Shown: positions 6,721-13,072, counted from the stretch's first letter. The stretch: 13,072 nt of DNA from Anaerolineae bacterium (GCA_016934645.1 JAFGSL010000219.1:1-13072); one strand, 5' to 3'. The notes: a model not told the origin generated them from the letters alone. A program made the numbers and translations.

Positions 6721-7728
6721 ATGCCACAAAACGACATTCCACGAGTAGGATTGTATTTGCAGGATGCGCACCCCATCCGCGACGGGATGGCTTACGCGCA
6801 GTACGCCGAGGAACGGGGCTTCGAAGCCGTCTGGCAAGCGGAGAGCCGCCTCGTCCGCGATGCCATTGTGCCAATGGCGGCCTACGCAGCCGCCACCAGC
6901 ACGATCAAGGTCGGCTCCGGCGTGATCAACAACTGGACCCGCAACATCGGCCTGTTAGCCGCGACCTTCCTCACGCTGGACGACCTCGCGGCGGATCGCA
7001 TCATCTGCGGCATCGGCGCGTGGTGGGACCCGCTGGCGAAGAACGTCGGCATCGACCGGCGCAAGCCCCTCACCGCCATGCGCGAAACCATCGAGGTGAT
7101 GCGCAAGCTGCTGGCACTGGAGCGGGTGACGTACCATGGCGAGTTCCACTACGTGAACAACATCGAGCTGGACGTCGTCCACGGGCGGCGGGAGCCACGC
7201 AACGTCCCGATCATGATCGGTGCAACCGGCCCGCAGATGATGGAGATGACGGGCGAAATCGCCGATGGTGTGGTGCTCAACTACTGCGTGCCGCCGGAGT
7301 ACAACGATGAGGCGATGGAGCTACTGGACAAGGGTGCACGCAAAGCCGGTCGCACCGTCGACGACCTCGACCGCCCACAGCTCGTCGTCTGCTCGGTGCA
7401 CGAGGATCAGGCGGAGGCCATCCGCGGTGCAAAGATGCTACTCACGCAATACCTCGCGCAGCAGCCACATATCGCCAAGGCCAGCGGTGTGAAGAAGGAC
7501 GTGGTGCAGAAGATCCAGGGCATCCTGGGCTGGCCCGCCACCAAGGAGCAAATCGAAAAAGCGATGGTTTTCGTCCCCGACGAGTTGGTGCTAAAGATCA
7601 CCGCCACCGGCACGCCGGAAGAAGCTCGTGCCAAGGTGAAGGAATATATCAAGCGCGGTGCGACGTGCCCGATTCTATACCCACTGGGCGACGTGCGGTT
7701 GATGATCGATACGTTTGCGACGAAGTGA
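6721..7728 (+). CDS. LLM-class oxidoreductase, Mer-like, probably F420-dependent
   Basis: 335 residues, the usual length for bacterial luciferase-like (LLM) TIM-barrel enzymes. Family features include [19 protein letters not shown] at strand 1, [13 protein letters not shown] at helix 1/strand 2, [57 protein letters not shown] (strand 5-6 with GATGP) and a C-terminal [20 protein letters not shown]. This pattern is that of the methylenetetrahydromethanopterin reductase (Mer)/F420-dependent branch rather than FMN monooxygenases. The two F420 genes directly upstream support F420H2 as cofactor. The substrate cannot be told from sequence alone: a C1-carrier reductase and a general F420H2-dependent reductase are both possible. 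The ATG has an excellent AGGAGGT four bases upstream. The gene ends just before a 16-bp hairpin facing a convergent gene. Confidence 0.88.
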   Translation: MPQNDIPRVGLYLQDAHPIRDGMAYAQYAEERGFEAVWQAESRLVRDAIVPMAAYAAATSTIKVGSGVINNWTRNIGLLAATFLTLDDLAADRIICGIGAWWDPLAKNVGIDRRKPLTAMRETIEVMRKLLALERVTYHGEFHYVNNIELDVVHGRREPRNVPIMIGATGPQMMEMTGEIADGVVLNYCVPPEYNDEAMELLDKGARKAGRTVDDLDRPQLVVCSVHEDQAEAIRGAKMLLTQYLAQQPHIAKASGVKKDVVQKIQGILGWPATKEQIEKAMVFVPDELVLKITATGTPEEARAKVKEYIKRGATCPILYPLGDVRLMIDTFATK

Positions 7729-7732
7729 GCCA

Positions 7733-7768
7733 CAGCCTTGCGAAGGTCCATAGACCTTCGCAAGGCTG
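7733..7768. terminator. Perfect 16-bp hairpin between convergent genes
   Basis: CAGCCTTGCGAAGGTC (7733-7748) and GACCTTCGCAAGGCTG (7753-7768) are exact reverse complements with a CATA loop. The hairpin begins 4 bases after the stop codon of the LLM gene and lies 78 bases beyond the stop of the minus-strand gene. It could therefore end both transcripts. No T-run follows on either strand, so it is either a stabilising 3' hairpin or a copy of a dispersed palindromic repeat. The remaining bases to 7846 show nothing recognisable. Confidence 0.6.
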
Positions 7769-7846
7769 AACAAATGACAGATACTACTACGATTATTTAA
7801 GATGTAGATTTACCGGAAGTTGCCTTAAGCTGCTACCGTCTCCAGG

Positions 7847-9502
7847 TCACTCTGTGCGTTTGCAATACCGCCAGAGACGAGATAGCAGCATTGCACCGCC
7901 GGTCAAAGCCAACCCAATCACCACCACCAGGGCTGCATCGAACGCACGCGAAGCCTTCACACCGGCCTGCGTGACGCTGGTGGGGGCAGCGGCATTCTCG
8001 GCAATCAAAAAGTGCGAGAAGCCCGGCGTTGTGGCTTCCACGTAGGTGTAACGACCGGCAGTACCCGTCGCAGCATCCGTATCTAGACGCTCCCACTGCG
8101 GCGCGACATAACGGTAAAGCCGGGGATCGACGAGGCCGTTCATCTCCAAAGCACTCGCCCAGAGGCGCACGGTGGCACTCGTATTGTTCTGGGCCAAGAT
8201 TTCGACGCAGCGTCCGGCGTAAGCCGGAGAACCGGCCCCAGTAGCGGTGCAGTATTCTCCCACGCCCGGTACCTGCACCGTAACCGTAACCTGCCCCAGG
8301 CTGTTGGGCGTACTGATCTCGACGCCCCGGTAGCGGGCGACGCCATACACATCAGCCATTGCCAGGAATGCAACCGCGTCATTGTCAACCGTGTGCGTCT
8401 CGCGTAACGTGCCGTGGTTATCCACCATCTCACGCACAGTGAGTGAGATCCCATCTGGAATAACAAGGGTCGCACCGGATTCGACGGTCAGCCGGTCACA
8501 CTCTGCATCGACATCGACCGTCACAGTGGTGCCGGTCGTGATGGTGACGACATCGGCGGCAACGGGAACAGTACTCCCTGTCCAGGTCGCACCGGTGCTC
8601 CAGTCACCACTGCCGGTTGAGGCACGATAGGCACCCGTCACCCCGTCCCATCCGGCCAGCCGCGCCATCATCCACCAGAACGCGCGCCCCTTAAGCTTGC
8701 AGTTAAACCCGTGAGAATGAGCACAACCTTCTGGTAAGTCCTGGCAATCCTCCGGATACGCAGCACACCAAGCACTACACCAGGGACAACTGTCGTCTGT
8801 GTCAGGATAGTAAGTCCCATCAGGATCGTAGCTTTCGATATCGGCAAAGTCATACAAAACCACGCTATGATCCTGTGCATATTGGCGAATCATAGCGTTG
8901 TTACGCGCGAGTGTGTCGCTCCCCCCGTCAGTGTGTCCCGTCATCAAGATAAAGCGCATAGGGCTAACAGCGTCCCACTGTCCCATAATGTCGAGGTACA
9001 ATTGAATCTGTTCTTCCGAATAATCCGACGCCTGACCACACCACGACCACATTGAAGAGCCAAACAAGCCGGTGTTGGAGACGGCCTCGGTTCTTGAAAT
9101 CCCGTCCTGGCTCTCCCAGTAGTCATTCGGTTCAATATAGGTCTCAGGCGGGTTGCCATTAAGAATACAGACTGCGTCGGCCGCACATTCATCCAACGAC
9201 GCGGGGGGCACGTCTCCGGCCCAAATAATCGAATAGGCATACTGGCTGTCCGCCAATTCCAAATTATCGAGATAGGCCAAGAGTTGAGTGCCGTGCGAGG
9301 TATTCGCATAATGGATGGCTAAAGCCCGTGCCTGGTCAATCCAGTACGTGGGAATCTGATCCAGATCAGTACACGTGTGATCAATAAGAATGGGAGCTAC
9401 GTCAATTGCTGCCGGTGCGGATGGCGTCGTCCGGCCAGCCAACACGCTCTGCGTCACGAGCAACAACAGACCAACAATGAACAAGATTTTTATCCATTTC
9501 AT
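7847..9502 (-). CDS. Secreted SGNH-like protein with beta-helix-type region and C-terminal membrane anchor
   Basis: 551 residues from the ATG at 9502. A signal peptide is clear (MKWIKILFIVGLLLLVTQSV, likely cut after LA at 22). Residues 45-288 resemble a family of exported proteins with an HTSHGS-like block (here NTSHGT, 67-72), SMWSWCGQ, FILMTGHTDGG (185-194), YDFADIESYDPDG (217-229) and GRAFWWMMARLAGWDG. I recall this pattern from SGNH/GDSL-hydrolase-like proteins, but activity is unproven. Six cysteines cluster at 239, 242, 246, 253, 260 and 268, suggesting disulfides or metal binding. Residues 294-358 (GDWSTGATWTGSTVP, then LTVESGATLVIPDG) look like the start of a beta-helix or G8-like domain. 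A further beta domain follows, then a transmembrane segment (about 523-541) and a basic tail (RLWRYCKRTE). It is the only minus-strand gene here and diverges from the histidine kinase. Substrate and role are unknown. Confidence 0.8.
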   Translation of the reverse strand: MKWIKILFIVGLLLLVTQSVLAGRTTPSAPAAIDVAPILIDHTCTDLDQIPTYWIDQARALAIHYANTSHGTQLLAYLDNLELADSQYAYSIIWAGDVPPASLDECAADAVCILNGNPPETYIEPNDYWESQDGISRTEAVSNTGLFGSSMWSWCGQASDYSEEQIQLYLDIMGQWDAVSPMRFILMTGHTDGGSDTLARNNAMIRQYAQDHSVVLYDFADIESYDPDGTYYPDTDDSCPWCSAWCAAYPEDCQDLPEGCAHSHGFNCKLKGRAFWWMMARLAGWDGVTGAYRASTGSGDWSTGATWTGSTVPVAADVVTITTGTTVTVDVDAECDRLTVESGATLVIPDGISLTVREMVDNHGTLRETHTVDNDAVAFLAMADVYGVARYRGVEISTPNSLGQVTVTVQVPGVGEYCTATGAGSPAYAGRCVEILAQNNTSATVRLWASALEMNGLVDPRLYRYVAPQWERLDTDAATGTAGRYTYVEATTPGFSHFLIAENAAAPTSVTQAGVKASRAFDAALVVVIGLALTGGAMLLSRLWRYCKRTE

Positions 9503-9754
9503 TATGCTTCTCCTTTCCAAAGGTTTTGGGGGCATAAGGCAGAGAGTGTTGAGCTTCGCAAAAAATGGTTGTGTGGGAATGCAAGCCCACGCTAAAGTTT
9601 ATCGTAAATGGGGAAAAACACAAGTAGACTCAGTTCTAGGGATTCCGCAGTGGGGCCATTTTCGGTTATACTACACAAGGGGAAGACAACAGAAAGCCTG
9701 GTTCTTGACTATGCGCTGCTTGCATAATTCCTGTAGGTATGTAAACTTTTAGTT
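9503..9754. other. Divergent intergenic region (252 bases) between SGNH-like gene and histidine kinase
   Basis: This gap must hold the minus-strand promoter and probably one for the kinase. I see a TATACT at 9667-9672 that could be a + strand -10 box, and a TTGACT at 9705-9710, but neither has a well-spaced partner. There is no clear promoter on the minus strand. A small imperfect stem (GTGTGGG 9571-9577 with CCCACGC 9586-9592) is also present. Unlike the other gaps, it lacks an obvious tandem heptamer. Confidence 0.4.
9510..9514 (-). promoter_or_regulatory. Shine-Dalgarno (AGGAG) that fixes the SGNH-like protein start at 9502
   Basis: Read on the minus strand, GGAAAGGAGAAGC precedes the ATG at 9502 with a spacing of 7. 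The alternative in-frame start at 9535 would add 11 residues in front of the signal peptide and leave the Shine-Dalgarno inside the gene, so it is rejected. Confidence 0.85.
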
Positions 9755-11320
9755 ATGAATGATAACATCAAGACCAATATCGGTGCCGAGATCGACGCTA
9801 TTCTCTACGCTTGGCGCACCAAGGCGCTGAACGTGATCCTGACCGTGCTCGCAGTGGTCGCGCTGCCCGCCGTGATCGTCCCGATGATCAATGGACTGGG
9901 CTACGGCGGGTGGGATGTAGGGCTGATCACCTATCCAATCGGCTACGCCATCATCGTGGCGATGGCGCTCTGGCGCAAACTAGACGTGCGCGTGCGCGGT
10001 TGGAGCGTGCTGATCCTGGGTTACTTCGTCGGTATTATGGCACTGGCTCGCGGCGGCATGGCAGCCAGTGGGCGACTCTATCTGCTCTGGTTGCCGGTCA
10101 TCGCGTGCATTCTCGTCAACATTCGCGCTGGGATTATCAACACCGTCTTTAGCCTGCTCATTTACGCCGTTTTCATCTACCTTGTCTATCTTGGTAAGCT
10201 GGAGCAAGTGATCGCAGTACCTTCTGGCCCCCAGGGCGTCGGATTTTGGATTGAGGCCGGAACAGCGTTGGCCATGTTCCTGCTTGTCGTGATCGTCCTC
10301 ATGGCGCGTTTCTACCGGCTACAAATCAACACGCTGGGGGCAGAACGGCAGGCGGTGGCGCAATTGGCCGAAGCCAACGCCCGGCTAGAGGAATACAGCC
10401 ACACGTTGGAAGAAAAAGTCGCGCAGCGCACGCACGAACTCGTAGAGGCCAATGCCCAATTGCAGGCCTATACACAGGAACTCGAACTGCGCAACGCGGA
10501 ATTGGATGCCTTCGCCCACACCGTCGCCCACGATCTGAAGAATCCCATTTCGGCGCTGGTGGGATTCAGTGGCCTGCTCGAGTCGCGCCTGACGCGAATG
10601 TCAGAGGAACAGGTGCTTACCAATCTACAGCGCATCAAACAAAGCAGCTATAAGATGGCCAACATCATCGACGAACTATTGCTGCTTTCTAGCGTGCGCA
10701 AGCTGGACGATGTAAAAACGCGCCCTCTGGATATGGCGGACATCGTGGAAGAAGCCCATAACCGACTCGCCGACTTGCGGGCACGTCTGCGGGCCGACAT
10801 CCACATGCCGTCCGAATGGCCCATCGCCAAAGGCTATGCGCCGTGGGTAGAAGAAGTCTGGGTCAACTATCTCAGTAATGCGATGAAATACGGCGGTAAT
10901 CCCCAAACAGGCGTGACCCCGCACATCGAACTCGGCTATACGATTTTAGATTGCCGATTGCCGATTGCCGATTTGGGACCTGTCCTTGCAGCCGGTATGC
11001 CACAACCCGAAATGGATAATCTAAAATCTAAAATCGAAAACCCACAATCGAAAATCGCTTTCTGGGTGCGCGATAACGGATCGGGTATTTCTCCAGAGGA
11101 TCAAGCCAGGCTGTTCGCGCAATTCGAGCGGCTCGACCAGACACGGGTTGAAGGGCACGGCCTGGGACTCTCCATCGTGCGGCGCATCGTCGAGAAACTG
11201 CACGGGGAGGTGGGCGTCACCAGCACCATCGGCGAGGGCAGCGCCTTCTGGTTCACGCTGCCGGCTGCAGAACAGGGATTAGGGATTGGGAACGTGGGAT
11301 TGGTTTCTCCCAATCCCTAA
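9755..11320 (+). CDS. Membrane-bound sensor histidine kinase (orphan)
   Basis: 521 residues. About six hydrophobic segments span residues 23-185 (for example ALNVILTVLAVVALPAVIV and VFSLLIYAVFIYLVYLG), forming an integral membrane sensor with little extracytoplasmic sequence. A coiled coil follows (about 190-250, EANARLEEYSHTLEEKVAQR). The HisKA helix has FAHTVAHDLKNPIS with phospho-acceptor His259. The ATPase domain has the N box NYLSNAMKYGG (Asn371/375), G1 VRDNGSGIS, F box LFAQFERLDQTR and G2 GHGLGLSIVRRIVEKLHG. All catalytic motifs are present. Two oddities stand out. Residues 396-434, between the N and G1 boxes, are encoded by an inverted heptamer repeat and make the domain about 30 residues longer than expected. 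The last 14 residues and the stop codon are encoded by a palindrome. No response regulator gene is adjacent. The ATG at 9755 has only a weak TAGG upstream. The signal is unknown. Confidence 0.9.
   Translation: MNDNIKTNIGAEIDAILYAWRTKALNVILTVLAVVALPAVIVPMINGLGYGGWDVGLITYPIGYAIIVAMALWRKLDVRVRGWSVLILGYFVGIMALARGGMAASGRLYLLWLPVIACILVNIRAGIINTVFSLLIYAVFIYLVYLGKLEQVIAVPSGPQGVGFWIEAGTALAMFLLVVIVLMARFYRLQINTLGAERQAVAQLAEANARLEEYSHTLEEKVAQRTHELVEANAQLQAYTQELELRNAELDAFAHTVAHDLKNPISALVGFSGLLESRLTRMSEEQVLTNLQRIKQSSYKMANIIDELLLLSSVRKLDDVKTRPLDMADIVEEAHNRLADLRARLRADIHMPSEWPIAKGYAPWVEEVWVNYLSNAMKYGGNPQTGVTPHIELGYTILDCRLPIADLGPVLAAGMPQPEMDNLKSKIENPQSKIAFWVRDNGSGISPEDQARLFAQFERLDQTRVEGHGLGLSIVRRIVEKLHGEVGVTSTIGEGSAFWFTLPAAEQGLGIGNVGLVSPNP
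10941..11057 (+). repeat. Inverted heptamer element inserted in frame in the histidine kinase
   Basis: On the left, consecutive 7-mers GATTTTA, GATTGCC (three times) and GATTTGG run from 10942 to 10976. On the right, the complementary strand reads GATTTTC, GATTGTG, GGTTTTC, GATTTTA, GATTTTA (about 11022-11056). The outer ends 10941-10953 and 11045-11057 pair at 12 of 13 positions. The element spans 117 nt, exactly 39 codons, and reads through without a stop as ILDCRLPIADLG on the left and NLKSKIENPQSKI on the right. Confidence 0.85.
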
Positions 11321-11322
11321 TC
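11275..11322. repeat. Perfect 15-bp palindrome over the histidine kinase stop codon
   Basis: GATTAGGGATTGGGA (11277-11291) and TCCCAATCCCTAATC (11308-11322) are exact reverse complements around a 16-nt loop. The left side is also a heptamer series: GGGATTA, GGGATTG, GGAACGT and GGGATTG (11275-11302). The element encodes the last residues (GLGIGNVGLVSPNP) and the TAA at 11318-11320. It may also act as a hairpin between the kinase and the next gene; there is no T-tract. Confidence 0.9.
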
Positions 11323-11351
11323 ACGAGTTACCATTCACAAAAGAGGGTGCC

Positions 11352-12068
11352 ATGACCAAGAATGATGTCATAGGACTGATCGCTTCGTATTTGTACGCCT
11401 TCGGGTTGCTATTCATCGTCGAGGCCATCGGCAAGCGGCTCAAGTGGCCGCAGGCGTTCACACGCAAGATCATCCACATCGGCGCGGGGATGTGGATGTG
11501 GGGGGTTCTGGCGCTGTTCGATACGTGGAGCATCGGTATCATCCCCTTTGCGACGTTCATCGTGCTCAACTTCGTCTTCTATCGTTTCCAGATCTTCAAG
11601 GCAATGGACGCAGTCGATTCCTCACCGGGTACGGTCTACTTCGCGATTTCGATCACCATCCTGTTCACATCGTTGTGGCGGACCGGCGGCGCACTGGATC
11701 GCGTCCCCATCGCAGCAGCAGCGGTGATGGCGATGACGTGGGGTGACGGCCTTGCCAGCATCATCGGGCAACGCTACGGCAAAAGCCCCTACACCACGTT
11801 CGGGCACAGTCGCAGCCGGGAAGGCTCCACCGCGATGGCGATAGGAGCTTTCGTCGCCATTTTTCTCACACTGCTGTGGCTGCCGGGATCGGCGCTCAGC
11901 CCGAATTCGATGGACTTGCGCTTGGGGAGCGTTTTGCTGCTAACCTTGATCGGGACGACCGTCGCCACAACTGCTGAAGCCTTTTCACCCGCCGGGACCG
12001 ACAACCTCAGCGTCCCCCTGCTCACCGGGCTGGTGCTCTTCGCCCTGAACGCGCTGTTGGATGGCTGA
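11352..12068 (+). CDS. Isoprenoid-alcohol kinase, VTE5/phytol kinase (dolichol kinase-like) family
   Basis: 238 residues, an integral membrane protein with about six or seven hydrophobic segments. The family transfers phosphate from CTP (or another NTP) to long-chain isoprenoid alcohols such as phytol, geranylgeraniol or dolichol. Diagnostic blocks are TRKIIHIGAGMWMW (37-50), SSPGTVYFAISI, MTWGDGLASIIGQRYGK (128-144, the GDG motif of CTP-dependent lipid kinases and cytidylyltransferases), GHSRSREGSTAM (151-162) and VATTAEAFSPAGTDNLSVPLL (204-224). The last two match VTE5-type proteins well. The ATG at 11352 has AAGAGGG 5-11 bases upstream; in-frame starts further up would lie in the kinase palindrome and are rejected. 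The stop is 8 bases before the next gene, so these two genes are surely an operon. A DUF92 gene, the family of the second phytol-salvage kinase, follows. The natural substrate is not known. Confidence 0.85.
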   Translation: MTKNDVIGLIASYLYAFGLLFIVEAIGKRLKWPQAFTRKIIHIGAGMWMWGVLALFDTWSIGIIPFATFIVLNFVFYRFQIFKAMDAVDSSPGTVYFAISITILFTSLWRTGGALDRVPIAAAAVMAMTWGDGLASIIGQRYGKSPYTTFGHSRSREGSTAMAIGAFVAIFLTLLWLPGSALSPNSMDLRLGSVLLLTLIGTTVATTAEAFSPAGTDNLSVPLLTGLVLFALNALLDG

Positions 12069-12076
12069 TCACACCG

Positions 12077-12703
12077 ATGTTCCCCACCGTCGAAACGCGC
12101 TGGTTCTATCCCGGTCCTATCCCATCGGACGTACTGGCCTGGTATCACTACGGCGAACGCGCGCCGGAGGCCCAACCTACGCGCATCGACTATTACCTAC
12201 ATCTGGCAGACCACGATGATCTCGGCATCAAATTGCGTGAGGGCCGGATCGAGATCAAACAACGCGCAAAGCAATATGGCATCAAACAATTCCATGAGCA
12301 CGTCCACGGCGTGGTCGAAGGCTGGCGCAAGTGGAGTTTCGGCGTCAACGACACCGGCAGCGGGTTAGGCAATCTTGCCGGTTCACGCCCATCGTGGATC
12401 AGCATCCGTAAAACGCGCCGCCTGCGACGCTATTTCGTCAACGAAGACGGGAGCGTTGTCGCCGTTGGCGCTGCGGAGATCACCGTGCCGGGATGTAACA
12501 TCGAACTGGCAGAAGTTGCCATCCACGGCGAGAGGTGGTGGAGCCTGGCGTTCGAGACATTCGGTCCAGAAGATGCGCTGCACGCGACGCTCACGCGCGT
12601 TGCTCAGCATATCCTACGTGGCGACGCCGTTCCGCACCTGGATGCCGAACACACTTATAGCTATGCGCACTGGCTGAAAAATACGTGTGAGCGTATGAGC
12701 TGA
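12077..12703 (+). CDS. Unrecognised 208-residue protein, possibly CYTH/tunnel-fold-like
   Basis: I do not recognise a named family with confidence. The protein is soluble, with no signal peptide or membrane segment. It alternates short charged beta-like strands: VETRWFYPGPIP near the N-terminus, RIDYYLHL, LGIKLREGRIEIKQR, VEGWRKWSFG, ISIRKTRRLRRYFV and IELAEVAIHGERWWSLAFETF. Inward-facing Arg/Lys/Glu residues on such strands are typical of triphosphate tunnel metalloenzymes (CYTH), but the classic N-terminal ExExK is replaced by ETRWF, so this is only a suggestion. A helical C-terminus follows (EDALHATLTRVAQHILRG). It lies 8 bases after the VTE5-like gene and 40 bases before the DUF92 gene, which implies a role in the same isoprenoid-phosphate chemistry. 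The start at 12077 has no good Shine-Dalgarno, so translational coupling is likely. Confidence 0.75.
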   Translation: MFPTVETRWFYPGPIPSDVLAWYHYGERAPEAQPTRIDYYLHLADHDDLGIKLREGRIEIKQRAKQYGIKQFHEHVHGVVEGWRKWSFGVNDTGSGLGNLAGSRPSWISIRKTRRLRRYFVNEDGSVVAVGAAEITVPGCNIELAEVAIHGERWWSLAFETFGPEDALHATLTRVAQHILRGDAVPHLDAEHTYSYAHWLKNTCERMS

Positions 12704-12738
12704 CTACACGACTAATGACTACCAGACTATTCTTGGAG
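12701..12738 (+). repeat. Second copy of the GACTA repeat, ending in a Shine-Dalgarno
   Basis: Units TGACTACA, CGACTAA, TGACTACC and AGACTATT are followed by CTTGGAG. The first three bases are the stop codon of the upstream gene. From 12709 to 12738 the sequence matches 5105-5133 except for two substitutions, a changed first base among them, and one inserted C. GGAG is the ribosome binding site of the DUF92 gene. Confidence 0.85.
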
Positions 12739-12743
12739 CGGTC

Positions 12744-13072
12744 ATGCATATCCCATTCTTACAACTTGGCCTCGGTTTCGTGATCAGCGCCGCGATCGGG
12801 TGGGCAGCCTACAAACGGGAGGCACTCTCGATCAGCGGTGTCATCGGCGCGCTCCTCACCGGCACGGCGATTTTCGGCTTTGGCGGATGGCCGTGGGGGT
12901 TGCTGCTCATCACATTCTTTATCCTTGGCAGCCTGCTCTCGAAATACAAGGAAACCACAAAAGCAAATTTAGCCGAGAAGTTTGCCAAAGGCTCCCGGCG
13001 TGATCTTTGGCAAGCCCTGGCGAACGGCGGCGCGGGTGCACTGATCGCCATCGCGTATTGGCTCACGGGGTA
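12744..13072 (+). CDS. DUF92/VTE6-type membrane protein, N-terminal part (3' end outside window)
   Basis: 109 codons are visible before the window ends, with no stop. The N-terminal hydrophobic helix (FLQLGLGFVISAAIGWAAYK) and the blocks SISGVIGALLTGTAIFGFGGW (29-49), FFILGSLLSKYKE (58-70) and AEKFAKGSRRDLWQALANGG (77-96) match the DUF92 (COG1836/TIGR00297) family, in particular the S-K-Y-K-E and K-G-S-x-R-D-x-x-Q-x-L-A-N-G-G motifs. In plants the DUF92 member VTE6 phosphorylates phytyl phosphate to phytyl diphosphate, using the product of VTE5. A VTE5-type gene lies two genes upstream, which supports a consecutive role here. The ATG at 12744 is preceded by TTGGAG from a GACTA repeat. Family assignment is firm, biochemical role inferred. 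Confidence 0.85.
   Translation, partial: MHIPFLQLGLGFVISAAIGWAAYKREALSISGVIGALLTGTAIFGFGGWPWGLLLITFFILGSLLSKYKETTKANLAEKFAKGSRRDLWQALANGGAGALIAIAYWLTG

Noticed and set aside
6567..6776. Minus-strand small protein with ILLILSILSEF-like sequence across the cofE-LLM spacer
   Set aside because: The hydrophobic stretch is the translation of the 9-mer repeat, and the rest overlaps two well-supported genes on the other strand.
9661..9740. Sigma-70 promoter for the histidine kinase
   Set aside because: TATACT and TTGACT are present, but neither has a partner box at 16-18 nt spacing, so I do not list a promoter.
11286..11351. Upstream in-frame start for the VTE5-like gene
   Set aside because: The extra 22 residues would be encoded by the palindrome over the kinase stop codon and do not resemble the family; the ATG at 11352 has its own ribosome site.

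Overview
The window looks like a stretch of chromosome from a member of the Chloroflexota (Anaerolineae, Caldilineae or Chloroflexia-like). This is inferred from the combination of coenzyme F420 genes, large secreted proteins with VYLP-type motifs, and spacers full of short tandem repeats; no marker gene settles the taxonomy. No tRNA, rRNA, CRISPR array, transposase or phage gene was seen. Nine protein genes can be supported. All are on the + strand except one, and the first and last are cut by the window edges.

Layout. (1) 2-622: C-terminal part of a TPR protein. (2) 712-4998: a 1428-residue secreted clan-CD (C25/gingipain-like) cysteine peptidase, with four N-terminal beta repeats, a pre-peptidase (PPC) domain interrupted by eight GGWSAI hexapeptides, and a C-terminal VYLPVVLR motif. 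(3) 5142-7728: an F420 block of npdG (NADPH:F420 oxidoreductase), cofE (F420-0:gamma-glutamyl ligase) and a Mer-like LLM-family oxidoreductase, which together suggest F420 reduction, tail elongation and use. (4) 7847-9502, minus strand: a secreted, membrane-anchored SGNH-like protein that converges on the F420 block over a perfect 16-bp hairpin. (5) 9755-13072: a six-TM orphan histidine kinase, a VTE5-type isoprenoid-alcohol kinase, an unrecognised 208-residue protein with CYTH-like features, and the start of a DUF92/VTE6-type gene. The VTE5/DUF92 pair recalls the two-step phytol or polyprenol phosphorylation route of plants and cyanobacteria.

The most unusual feature is not a gene. Most spacers on the + strand carry their own short tandem repeat of 7-10 nt, often arranged as an inverted pair, and the families differ from gap to gap. 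Some have moved into coding function: a heptamer supplies most of the cofE start codon, a GACTA array ends in a Shine-Dalgarno and occurs in front of two unrelated genes, a palindrome encodes the tail and stop codon of the histidine kinase, and an inverted heptamer element is inserted in frame inside that kinase's ATP-binding domain. The pattern resembles cyanobacterial STRR sequences and Rickettsia palindromic elements, but I cannot name it as a described system.
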